Assembly: GCA_021521415.1 (NCBI GenBank)
Contig: JAIQDT010001946.1
Span: 186,001 to 250,000, forward strand
Direction: 5' to 3'
Origin: Bidens hawaiensis
Lineage: Eukaryota; Streptophyta; Magnoliopsida; Asterales; Asteraceae
Length of the DNA: 64,000 nt
Shown: positions 1 through 10,142 of the stretch, in pieces
How the letters are laid out: each line of letters opens with the position of its first letter
How positions within the stretch are numbered: the first letter of the stretch is position 1
Made by a program: the position numbers and the translations under genes
Notes under the pieces: model-generated
What the model was told of the DNA's origin: nothing
Databases searched by the model: none
What the model saw: only the letters and a program-made list of their open reading frames with translations

Positions 1-888
1 TATCCCCGCACTCGAAATACGATGCCCCAAAACAATTCCCTCGCGTACCATGAAGTGACACTTCTCCTAGTTAAGGACTAGGTTGGTGTCAACGCATCGG
101 GCCAACATCCTCTCAAGGTTAGAGAGACAATGATCAAAAGAACTCCCAAACACAGAAAAATCGTCCATGAACACCTCCATGGAGTCCTCGATCATGTCAT
201 AAAATATAGCCACCATGCACCTATGAAATGTGGCTGGAGCGTTAGACAGTCCGAACGGCATACGTCTATAGGCAAAAGTGCCGTATGGGCAGGTAAACGT
301 GGTTTTCTCCTGGTCATCGGGAGCAATAGGAATCTGAAAGTACCCAAAGAAACCATCCAAGAAGCAGTAATACTGCTGACCTGCCAAACTCTCCAACATC
401 TGATCAATAAAAGGTAAAGGAAAGTGGTCTTTCCTCGTGGCATCATTCAGTCTGCGGTAATCAATGCAGACTCTCCAACCGGTCACAGTCCTAGTGGGAA
501 TGAGCTCGTTCCTCTCATTGGTGACGACAGTCAGGCCACCCTTTTTAGGAACCACCTGGACTGGACTAACCTACGAACTAAGAGAAATGGGGAATATGAT
601 CCCCGCATCAAGGAGTTTGATAATCTCCTTCTTCACGACCTCCTGCATCTTCGGATTAAGCAGCTGCTGCGGCTGAACAAAAGTCCTAAAATTATCCTCC
701 ATGAGGATTTTATGCGTGCAAAACGAAGGGTTGATACCCTTAATGTCGATAATCTTCCATGCAATGGCCTCCTTGTGCTCTCTCAGCACCCTCAACAATC
801 TCTCTCTCTCAACCTCCGTCAAAGCAGATGCATTAATAACCGGCAACTTCCTCTCCTCGTCCTAAAACGCATACTCCAGATGGGCGGG
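1..888 (-). pseudogene. pol: Athila 1 pol: reverse transcriptase (partial, broken)
   Basis: This is the reverse transcriptase that copies element RNA into DNA in virus-like particles. Two blocks are visible. The first (846-571) holds the N-terminal region with a VVKKEIIKLLDAGIIFPIS block. The second (555-67) holds the palm with IDYRRLN, FTCPYGTFAYRRMPFGL and the catalytic FMDD (codons at about 171-160). A stop at about 75 replaces the expected Trp of the LVLNWEKCHFM block, and the frame then runs open to the window edge. Further stops lie near 570 and at 888-870. The usual LDGYSGYNQI reads LDGFFGYFQI. RNase H and integrase would lie off the left edge. Not functional as it stands. Confidence 0.85.
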
Positions 889-3292
889 CTAATCCTTAAG
901 CTCTAAGGAAGGAGGGGGGCTCTCGACAGAAGGTCGGTCCATCGGATCATCTCGTATAATCCCAGATGACACTTCAGACTCAGGGGTATGTAACTCGGTG
1001 TCATCTTCCATTGACTGATCGGTCATGGCAAACATCTTAATCTCTAGAATGTCCCTATCAAGAATCTGAGTGTCGGAGGTAGATCCTCCACTGATCCTGC
1101 TGAAAAATTCCCCAACATGCTCCATGATGGTATCAATAAAGTACAAGGAGTCATCAGCAGACTTGGGGTGTTTAAGTGACTGTCGAACGTCAAAGGTGAC
1201 GTTCCCATCCCTAACTCTCAAAATCAACTTACCCTCGCAGACGTCGATCAACGCCTGTGCAGTGGCAAGGAATGGTCGGTCAAGAATAAGCGGTACACTA
1301 TCATTGTCGTTCATGTCCAGAATGACAAAGTCCTCTGGGAAGATGAACTTGTCGACACGAACAAGCATGTTCTCGACCACCCCTCGAGGGTATTTCACAA
1401 AACGATTAGCAAGCTGGATACTCATCCTGGTAGGCCTCGGTTTGCCTAAACCCAGCTTGCAATACACCGAATACAGCATGAGATTAATACTGGCACAAAG
1501 ATCAGCCAGCGCATGAATAACCGTATCATCACTCAAGATGCAGGTAATCGTGAAACTCCCTGGATCGGCCGTCTTCTCTGGTAACTTCCTCTGTAAGACA
1601 GCAGAACAACTAGCACTCAAAGGGATGGAAGCTACCTCAGCCAACTTCCCCTTATTCGATAGAATATCCATAAGGAACTTTGCGTGTTTAGGCATCTGAG
1701 TCAGTGCCTCAAGGAATGGAATATTAAGGTGAAGCTGCTTCAAAAGATCAAGAAATTTAGAATTCTGCTCCTCATCTCTATCTTTGTGGAGTCTCCCGGG
1801 GTATGGTACTCTAGGTTTGTAGACTCTCGGTGGCTCGCTCGGTAGCTGCTGTCTCTCGGCCTGTGCTGAACTCCTTGGGCTGCTCCTCTGATGCGCCTGG
1901 GCCGGCGGAGGCTCCATCTGAATCTCCTCATCCACTTGCTCCTCTACAACTACTGCAGGCTCCTCGACTCCTCCTCTTCTGGACCTCTGCTGAATCACGG
2001 GCTCATCTCGTGCCCCTGCACCTCTCCTCGTTGTCACAGCTTTCGCGAATCCCTTCGGGTTTTGCTCGGTGTTACTCGGTAGCGTACCCTGCGGCCTCTC
2101 GTCCAAACGACTAGCTATCTCTCCCATCTGCCGCTTGAGACTCTGAATCGAAGCTCCCTGATTCCTCATGAACTGCTCATGCTCGTGAAACTTCTCCTGG
2201 GTCTCCTTATGTCGGGAATCCTCTCGTGTCATAAGCTGTGACAACATCTGCGTCTGCTGCGCCATCATGTCCTCCAAAGTGCGCTTCTTCTCCCCACTGC
2301 TCGCTCCCTCACCGGCATCCTGGAATAGACTCTGACGCTGCTGAAAACCGGACTGATTGCCACTCCTCCAGTTGGAATTCTGATTGCCTCTCCACCCCGA
2401 ATTATAAGAATTTAAAGAATTTGGATTTCGGTTTGGATTTCCTATAAAGTCTACGGCCTCCTCCTGCGAACTGACTGGGCACTGAACGGTATCATGCCCT
2501 CCTCTGCATATCTCGCACAACTTGCTCTTCGTCTGCAAGTCCTTCAAAATCTGCGCTAACACCTCTACCTATGCCGTGAGTGCGGTGGTCGTATCCACCG
2601 AATGCATGCTGCGTGATATGGAGTCGACGGTCTTACCACCCTTGGTGGGTGGTCGCTGGTATCCACTCATAGCTAACCCGTTAAACAAAGCGATGCACTC
2701 ATCCGGGTCCTTCATCGTCAGCAAATTTCCTCCCGCCGCCGTGTCAAGCATGTTTTGTGTCACGTATGTCACTCCATTATAAAACTTCTCGAAAACAGCC
2801 CAATCTTGCAAACCGTGGTTCGGTCACAACACTAACAGATTCTTAAAACGCTCCCATGCCTCATAGAAACTCTCGGTGTCCTCCATCTGAAAAGAATGAA
2901 TCTGATTACGTAGACGAGCGGCCTTAGCCGGAGGATCGTATTTCTCAAGAAATTGGGTCTGCATGGCAGCCCAAGTAGCTATGGAGCCTTGTGGGAGGGA
3001 CTTGAGTCACAGACTCACTTTATCGATGAGCGAGAATGGAAAAACGCGGAGTTTCATGGCGTCTTCGGATACGCCGGAAAGATGGAAAGTGTCGTGGATA
3101 CGCGCGATGCGAGTGAGATGATGATGCGGGTTTTCGTGAAGTAACCCGTGGAACTGAGCATAATGAGAAATAGTGTTCAGAATGTTCGACAGAATCTGCC
3201 AGTTTGCGTTAACTCCAATGGCGGGTGGTGCGATGCTGGATCTCGCGCCAGCATTGGCCGGTCGGGCCCGGTCTGCAATTGTCCTCCAATGG
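889..3292 (-). pseudogene. gag-pro: Athila 1 gag-protease (5' end missing)
   Basis: The nucleocapsid/capsid protein and aspartic protease are read in minus orientation. From 3292 to 2569 the capsid-type gag domain is readable (LEKYDPP, ESFYEAWERFKNLL blocks) but carries stops near 3008 and 2823. From 2562 to 889 one frame of 557 codons is open. It has a zinc knuckle of CX2CX3HX4C form (C16, C19, H23, C28), a Gln-rich linker, a charged proline-rich linker (about 200-260), and the protease (about 285-460). The protease active site reads D354-L-C-A-S where DLGAS is expected. The gag start codon and leader are absent, because coding similarity begins right beside the LTR at about 3292. Confidence 0.82.
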
Positions 3293-3301
3293 CGGTTTTA
3301 A

Positions 3302-4933
3302 GCTTTAATATTAAAACGAAAATCCTAAAACCACACACAAATGGCAAGTGTACCGATCACAAGTAGTATAGACCTAAGAAGTCTAAGTATCGAACACGAA
3401 GACACGTAAGGACGCTAAAGATCACTAACCCTAGACAAGACCTACCTAAGAATAATATTTAATTGATTTTTGATTTTTAATTACTTAACTGGACTAAGTG
3501 GACTGACTGATAAAAGTTACCAAAAATAGAAAACTTAACAGGGAACTAAATGTGTTAACTTCGGATGGAGAAAAACGTCTACCTAGGTCTGAATCAAACT
3601 GTAGGCCTAACAAGCTAATGGATTGGATGATATCTTGAAACCGGTTCCTAATGATGACATGACTAAGGATCGCTCAGGCTCACTGGATCACCTCTCGGTC
3701 TCACTCAACAAACCCTAACTACTCTTAATATGCTAAAACGACCAAACCGGGAAACAATTGCTAACGTGTTCTAATGTTGACTCACCTCTCGGTCTCACCA
3801 ACACTCGAACCTAATGGTAATGAATACTACACAACCAAGGTCAGAGGAACAATTCAACTTAAACCAAATAGATCAACTAGTTGCTCAAAACACCTAAACA
3901 GGACAAGAAACGAACTCGCTCCCGCGCAATCCTTATTCTAGCATGCAAAGGTAATGCGACGACCCTAACTTCTAAGAAGGTGCCTAACCACTGTACTTTA
4001 ACCACTGTACATTAACCAAATAATCACGCAACAAAACCCTACGGTTGTACCTACCGCAAACAAACCCTAAACACAAAGTTTAGAATCAAACAATGCACCG
4101 ATCAATCAACACAAAACTAATTAACCGACACAAAGGGTTTAAGCAATGAATTACCCAAAATTTCCAGCCCTTAAACACAACCTATTTCATGTCTAAATCA
4201 AACTTTAAAATAACAATTAACATGTATCAATCAAACAATCCAACAAGCTCATCAAACACTAACAATTATCATCATTCCTAGGTAGAACTAACAAGTTTAG
4301 CCTCTAATCATATTTGGACAGCCATGAATAATCATTAAAAACATTGTATAACTCATCTCAAACATCAATTCAAGCATTCAATGTTCAACAAATATCATAA
4401 ACAATTCAATCTCTCAATCAATTGCAAAACAAATCAACAATTAAGCAAGAAAATCAAAGTGTATGAACAATGTAAAAGATGGAAGGATATGAGATGTTCC
4501 GGGCTACTCCTTGGCTGTGAAAACTGATGGTAATTGATCCCGAGACTTGTCCTTACCTTCTTCTTCCTTCCCTAGCCGCCACAAGTCCACAACCCTAGCA
4601 CAAAAAAGTTTTTTCTCTTGTTCCTCTTGCTGCTGAATCCCGATCACAACCAGGCTACTGCTCTAGGGTTTTTTATATTTTATAATATAATATAATGTAG
4701 CTTGGGCTTGTCCATGATGCATACGGGCCGGGCCTTGAGCTTTGTCTTCAAATCATATGCGTAAAAGACCCGTAAACTGCTCAAGAAGCTTGGTTTCTTT
4801 CTTTCTTTCACCCATAACCTACAAGATAGTTAAAACTATGTAAAACCTATCTAAAACAAGTCAAAAACACATAAATTATAATGTAATACGTAGATAAAAG
4901 GCGCGGAAAATACGTGTGTTTTACAACACATCA
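3302..4933 (-). repeat. LTR of Athila-1 family (3' end truncated)
   Basis: This is a near copy of the solo LTR at 58508-60190, in the same plus-strand orientation. On the minus strand it starts TGATGTGTTGTAAAAC at 4933 and loses similarity at about 3302, some 45 bp short of the end seen in the intact copy. It contains two copies of the motif CACCTCTCGGTCTCA (near 3690 and 3783) and an AT-rich tract at 4668-4698 that could hold the TATA box. To its right is a polypurine-tract signature, which marks the upstream side of a 3' LTR. To its left gag follows directly, as after a 5' LTR. Confidence 0.85.
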
Positions 4934-4948
4934 AATATCCCCACACTT
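4934..4948 (-). other. Polypurine tract of an Athila-type element
   Basis: On the minus strand the bases just before the LTR start read AAGTGTGGGGATATT. The AAGTGTGGGG signature next to the 3' LTR is typical of Athila/Tat-type elements, and element 2 shows a similar AAGTGTGGCAATG in the same place (near 21817-21830). It primes plus-strand DNA synthesis. Its presence shows that interior sequence of an Athila-type element lies on this outer side of the LTR. Confidence 0.6.
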
Positions 4949-5017
4949 AAGACTTTTTCGTCCCTGAAAAAGAATACTACACAGGATCATAACCGAGTTC
5001 AACCGACAACTCTTGGT

Positions 5018-5060
<43 letters not shown>

Positions 5061-5260
5061 TTCTTTTTAAAGTATTAGAACAAGTGACCCGTTACCCAAA
5101 TATTTCTTCCAACTTTCACCTAATAAGCTAGATCAGGTCGATTGCCGGTATTGCTATCCACTTAAACCCATGCCCCCAATACTTACCGAGGCAAATAAGG
5201 CGTGACAATTTCATTAGTTTGTATGACTAAACACCTTACTGTAATCGAATAACTAGTTAG
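4949..5260 (-). other. Noncoding stretch, probable Athila 3' untranslated region
   Basis: There is no open coding sequence and no recognised domain. It adjoins the polypurine tract, so it is most simply read as the 3' untranslated end of an Athila-type element, cut off where copia integrase similarity starts near 5260. It contains the trinucleotide repeat listed separately. Confidence 0.4.
5024..5060. repeat. (ATT)n microsatellite
   Basis: About twelve uninterrupted TTA/ATT units, followed by a T-rich tract. A simple sequence repeat with no coding role. Confidence 0.95.
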
Positions 5261-6240
5261 GACCAACGTGAGCATTCGTATCATTCTCCTCTAGCCAGCG
5301 CACATCATAAGATTCGACGATCTATTTTGTTGCCTTTTTGTAGACTCTGTGGCAGTGCGACTAGCATATCCAACAAAATAACAGTCATCGACCTTGGTTT
5401 CAAACTCTGGAGTCGATTCAAGATTCATGAGAGTACACGGACATCCAAAGGCTCGAAAATGTGCAACAGTAGCCTTGTGACCAGAAACAATTTCATAGGG
5501 AGTCTTCAGCTGTGATTTGTTGATCAACACCCGATTTTGAACGTAACAGGTAGTGTTGACCGCTTCAGCCAAAAAGATAACGGTAAATTTAAATCACATA
5601 ACATAGTTTTTGCAGCTTCGATCAAAGTTTTGTTCTTCTTTCAGCAACACCATTTTGCTGTGGAGTACGAGCTGAGCTGTACTGTCGAAGTATTCCCTAT
5701 TTGGCACAAAAAAAATTCAATGATGCGTTCTTAAACTCCGTGCCGTTTTCATAGGGATTTCCTTTGAGCTTCAGATTCAGTTGATTTTCCATAAGCACTA
5801 CAAACCGCTTGATCTATTCTACAGTTTCACTCTTATATGACAAGAAAAAACCCAACTGAAACGTGAGTAGTCATCAATAATAACCAAACAATGATTACTG
5901 CGAGAGAGACTCAGAACATGAACCAGACCGAACAGGTCCATATGAAGCAGTTGAAAAACACCGGAAATCATATTGACCAGCTTTGGCTTGTGTGATTTGT
6001 GATGATGTTTGCCTAAAGCACAAGCCACACATTTCTTAATTGTCACAAAATCTCTAACAGGCAGACCACGGATTATGTTGATTTTATCAAGATAGTTCAG
6101 GGGTTTTGACATTTGCATCACCAAGAAGATGATGCCAAAGCATGGCATTGTGTTCTGACACTTTTGAAAATAGACATGTAATTTTGTCAGGAACATTTTT
6201 GTTCATTTCAATCACGTATGCATTATCTTTCCTTTTTGAT
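5261..6240 (-). pseudogene. pol: Copia Z integrase (broken)
   Basis: Integrase joins element cDNA to host DNA. From 6196 to 5819 the zinc-binding segment (CVACALGKHHHKSH) and the first catalytic block (LLHMDLFGLV, DDYSRFSW) are readable. From about 5800 to 5580 the core is frameshifted; the NGTEFKN block is present, but the preceding residues read PYE where RSD is normal, so the second catalytic Asp appears replaced by Glu. From 5572 to about 5261 the C-terminal copia block (FGCPCTLMN, CYFVGYASRTA, then VRWLEEN after a frameshift near 5350) is visible. RT does not follow. Non-functional. Confidence 0.78.
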
Positions 6241-6286
6241 CGAACTAGAACCCAATCTTATGTTATAATGATACCAGGCTTCGAAA

Positions 6287-6570
6287 TCAGACATTATTTT
6301 TGGGAAAATGAGTTGAAAAACCTTTATCACAAATTTGCGAGACGCTGAGCAGACCGTGTTTCAACTCTGGGACATAGTTCACATTCTCAAACTTAAGAAC
6401 ACCATTACTCAAAGTACCCTTCTGAGTAATCTTCCCCTTCTCTCCTCCTGCAAAGGAAACATACTCTCTATTAAAAATTTGAATGTCGTGTAGTTGAGAG
6501 ATGTCTCCTGTCATGTGCCTGGAACAATCACTATCAACATACCACTATCTGATGATATTCCTCTATAGCT
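6287..6570 (-). pseudogene. pol: Copia Z aspartic protease (active site altered)
   Basis: The retroviral-type protease that cuts the gag-pol polyprotein. The N-terminal active-site block reads WYVDSDCSRHMTGD (about 6556-6500), where the copia consensus is W(Y/L)DSGCSRHMTG, so the DSG glycine is Asp here. The rest (6514-6287) reads FAGGEKGKITQKGTL, then FENVNYVPELKHGLLSVSQ and CDKGF, typical of copia proteases. The downstream frame breaks before integrase. Confidence 0.78.
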
Positions 6571-6591
6571 GTTCCTGCACAATGTGCGAGA

Positions 6592-9500
6592 TTAGTTTGT
6601 TTTAGGTACCCAGTCCACAGTCTTTCTGGGTAGACCTGACTTATTCAAACGTGTCACGGGTTGCCATGACATGTCTTCCTGATTATCGAAGATCGAACAG
6701 GAAGGTTTTGATGGCGTGGTCACCGGAGATTTAGGAAACCATTTATATTTAGGTTTTAAAACTTTATTATTTGTGTAAACAGTTGACTTTGTCTTCGGTT
6801 TGCGGATGGAAGATACATTTATCTTTGACTTTCTAAACGATTTCGATTCTAAGGCCCACTTGGGTCTCCGAGCCGAAACCGAGTTTCCGTCACACTTTTG
6901 AACCAAAATAGGCTTGGTCTGATGTGAACTTGACCTGTCAGCCTTGTTTCTCCTCCAATCACCGTCAGAGGGCTTTGCCTTATAATACCTTGTTTTATTT
7001 GAGTTGAAATTCTTGTAGGTATTTCGAGGCGTAGTCCTTTGATGATGTCTGTAATATGGGACATACGAAAGACGTGAACAATTTCTAGCAATGTGACCGG
7101 GAATGCCACAATTAAAACACGTTTGCCTTTTAACGAAAAAATCATTGTGGACGATTCCAGGTCTTGTTCTGTTGTGTGAGCTTGTTTGTCTCCCTTTGGA
7201 CTTAGCATTGGATTTCTCACAATTGTGAGTACATGAACTTCCTTCTTTAACAAACTTGGGTGACAAATATTTATGCAAATTTTTACTTTTATCAAGTTTG
7301 TTAGAGAGGAGATCACTGCTTTTAGAAGTTTTCAAAAAATCAACCACACAATTGCCTTTGCTCTTTAAAACATAGCACACACAAACATCAGTAGCAACAT
7401 TATTCAAAACGGGAAAATTCAAAGAACATTAGAACTAACAGTTGAGTCATCATCCTCATCAGTCTAGTCCTCAACTATTACTTCATCTGCTCGTGAAGTA
7501 AACACATTAGAATCGTTCATCCCAGATGTTGATTCAGTAGGGCTGACTGAACCAACTGTACCTTTGCCATTTGCAGTCGACTTACCATACTGCATGCATT
7601 TTTCCATTTCTTCCTCTTCTTTGGTAAGAGGAAGTCCAATGTATTTGTCATTATATGGAGGGGGAACTATATTTTACCTAATACCCACACCCTTATTTTC
7701 TTTCCATTTTAACTGATTTTCAATCATTGACTCAACGACAGCACTAGAGACATCAAATTTCTTAAAATTGAATTTAGCATTTTCAAATTTATTTGTTAAC
7801 TTAACAATCTCCAACTTAGATGCATCTAACTCGGCGGTTAGTTCGGAAAATTTCTGTTTAGCATCTAAGTGGTGACAACATTTTATGCTAAAATTAGATT
7901 GAAGTTTTGAAAAGTCCTTTTGTTGTGCCTCTAGTTTCACTTTTAAAGCTCTTTCCATTTCTTAAGGGTAAGGTTTTCATTCTTTATTCCCTCCATTTCT
8001 CTAATCAAGTTACTATTGTGAATCCTATATAGATCTACCTTATCAATACAATATTGAGAACAAGGTTCAGAACATACCTTGGAGAAGTTGGAAGAAGTAA
8101 AGGCCATGAAAGCATACTGAAGATTCTTGACCTGCTCCTCATCGTCATTCTCTTCTTCTTCGACATCAACCTTGGCAAAGTTGACAGCTTGATTGTTGAT
8201 ATCCAATGCTGCCATCTGATCATCCCAAGAAAACTATTGAGCCACCAATCCCCGCTCACCCTCACTTGAACTAGCTGCATTCTCACCTTTACCACTGTTC
8301 ACCGGAACCAATGCCCTCTCTCTGTTTCCCTCCTTGGCCGGATTTGTACATTGACGAGCAAAATGACCCAGCTCATGACAGTTATCGCACCTAAAAGTAC
8401 TCTTGTTGAATCCCACCTTCTGATTAGCAGGCACATTCAACTTGTTTCTGCCTGTTCTCTTTGTAAACTTCTTGGCTCTAAACACAGCCATGGCAATTTG
8501 CCAGGAGATATCCATTTCCTCCACATCATCAGGATGAATCTGATCTAGCTCAGCAGCTACAAGCCTACAACGGGTTGAACCAGATCTCCAGCAAGAAAAG
8601 CATGATAGCAGTTCATAAAACCTGCCATCAATGCGATGTTTTCTCGAGTCTCCTTCAAAATAGTGGGAAAATTGAATGGGAGACTGGCTGGAGGTGGCGG
8701 AAGAAGCTTGTGGCTTGGTTGCAGGAGCTGATAGTGGAAAGAAAACAGGAGCAGGCTGTGCTGGTTGCGGAGTAAATTGACATTGAGCTGATTTAAACAT
8801 TGAAAAGGTCTGTTGAGACTACTGTGGTTGAACTTGCTGACCCTGAGAAGACTTGAATATGGAGAAGCTGTCTTGTGAGATGAGAGCATCATTGGAAGCA
8901 ACACTATAACCAGCAACATTGTAGGAATTGGTATGATTAATTGCACGTTGCTTGTCATCCATATCACAAGCTTTAATAATAGCCATCACTTCTGAAAGAG
9001 TAAGCCTGGCCAAGTCTTTTGTCTTCTTTATGACAGCCACATTCATGTCCCAGCTTTGTGCAGGGAGTTGACCAGTTTGTTATTAATTCCAGCAGAACTT
9101 AGGTTTATGTTTGCTGATCTCATCTCTGTGACCAATGATATAAACCTGTGAAGCTGTTTCTCCAATGACTGTCCCTGGATATGATTCAACATGTTGAATT
9201 TTTGTCTCAAGAGGTCTTGCCTGCTTCTCCTCATATCCTGATTTCCCTCATATACCGTAATGAGGGCCTCCCACAGCGCTTTGGCAGACTATAACTCTCT
9301 GAATCCCAATGCAATTTCAGGTGAAAGTGCCATGGTCAATGTAGCGAGAGCCTTTTCATCCTCTTCAACCTTTTCAAAGTATGCATCCACGTATAACTCA
9401 ACAGGCTTTGTCACTACTTCGTCAGTACCTTCTCTCTGATAAGTGATGACCTGAGGACCCCTGATAATGCTCCTCCAGATCTTTGCATCCTTCATCTTCA

Positions 9501-9600
9501 CATCTTTCTCAATTCTGAACTTCCACTTGGCGAACCCTTCATGAGACAATAAACGGGGTACACGAGTAGCAGTTCCCATGATTGAGTCCAGATCTTGGTG
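6592..9600 (-). pseudogene. gag: Copia Z gag (two zinc knuckles, broken)
   Basis: A long nucleocapsid/capsid precursor. The N-terminal block (9580-9289) reads PRLLSHEGFAKWKFRIEKDV, the same region as the start of the plus-strand SIRE gag at 25085. Capsid-like sequence follows in pieces (9234-8819). A first CCHC knuckle CDNCHELGHFARQC lies in the 8800-8234 block (C138, C141, H146, C151). Then comes a charged, probably coiled-coil stretch (8215-7674), a gap with stops (7673-7423), and a second knuckle CFNCGIPGHIARNC in the 7422-6592 block (C102, C105, H110, C115). The start is probably near 9580; the frame further upstream reads into a repeat. Confidence 0.8.
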
Positions 9601-9696
9601 TAAGGCAGCATTTGAAGATGTACTAACTGATTGGTCTATCTTACTCTGACCGAGAACTCTGAATTCAGATAATAAAATAGAGAACAATGAAAACTT

Positions 9697-9856
9697 CTCG
9701 AGAACTCTGAACACTTGCCGAGAGCGCTAAAAATTGATCGAGAACGATAAAAAATGCTCGAAAATACTGAAATCTTCCCGAGAACCCATTAAAACCACTA
9801 AAATATATTAATTCTACCCGAGAACCTACAAAATTGGCCGAGAACTATTAAAAACT
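9697..9856. repeat. 20-bp minisatellite (CGAGAAC units)
   Basis: The heptamer CGAGAAC or a close variant recurs at exact 20-bp steps: 9699, 9719, 9739, 9759, 9779, 9819 and 9839, with a degenerate unit at 9799. Unit form is roughly CGAGAACNNTNAAAANTNNC. A further CGAGAAC at 9651 is out of phase. The array lies just upstream of the copia Z gag start on the minus strand, in its leader. Confidence 0.9.
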
Positions 9857-10126
9857 CTATATATGGTAATCTTAGAAGATATAATCAAATCCCAAGAATG
9901 AAGGGGTTTGAATTTAACTCGAAGATTGACCCAAATCTTTTCCAGAAAAATCTCACCAACCCGAAGAACAGTCCTCCTTCAAATTCCAGAATTCTTCAAC
10001 CAAAGCACACCCGAAAATCACCGGCAGAATCCTTGATATCACCTTAAACGGAGCCTAGAATAGATCTATAGGATTTTTCAATGTCATATCAGTTAACTTG
10101 TTGATTAGGCGAAAAACTAGCAACAT

Positions 10127-10142
10127 GCCGATTTGATAACAA
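10127..10142 (-). other. Possible degenerate primer-binding site of copia Z
   Basis: The minus strand reads TTGTTATCAAATCGGC, resembling the initiator-Met primer site TTGGTATCAGAGC with several mismatches. It lies about 550 bp upstream of the gag start, where a primer site is expected. If correct, the LTR of copia Z lies at higher coordinates. No second LTR copy is available to confirm this. Confidence 0.3.

Larger units (their letters stand above)
1..4933 (-). mobile_element. Athila-type Ty3/gypsy element 1, partial (RT, PR, gag, LTR)
   Basis: Read on the minus strand, the order is LTR (4933 to 3302), gag (3292 to about 1700), protease (about 1700 to 889) and reverse transcriptase (888 to the window edge). 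RNase H, integrase and the 3' end lie outside the window. The gag knuckle type, the DLxAS protease motif and the FMDD reverse transcriptase are those of the Athila branch of plant Ty3/gypsy elements. The LTR joins gag with no primer-binding site or leader left between them, so the 5' end is deleted or recombined. Family assignment is confident; the exact clade is inferred from motifs only. Confidence 0.8.
5261..10142 (-). mobile_element. Copia element Z, SIRE-type: gag-PR-INT part
   Basis: The minus-strand order is primer-site-like sequence (about 10142), gag with two zinc knuckles (about 9600 to 6592), protease (about 6570 to 6287) and integrase (about 6240 to 5261). This order (PR-INT before RT) is diagnostic of Ty1/copia, and the very long gag with a coiled-coil section between two knuckles points to the SIRE/Maximus lineage. 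The element stops at the integrase-RT linker where Athila sequence begins. RT-RNase H sequence of a related copia lies upstream at 12530-15537, in the wrong order to be the rest of one intact element. Confidence 0.75.

Noticed and set aside
889..2562. Plus-strand open frames opposite the Athila 1 gag-protease (for example 1070-1516, 1830-2114)
   Set aside because: They are antisense shadows of a frame with clear gag and protease motifs and have no motif of their own.
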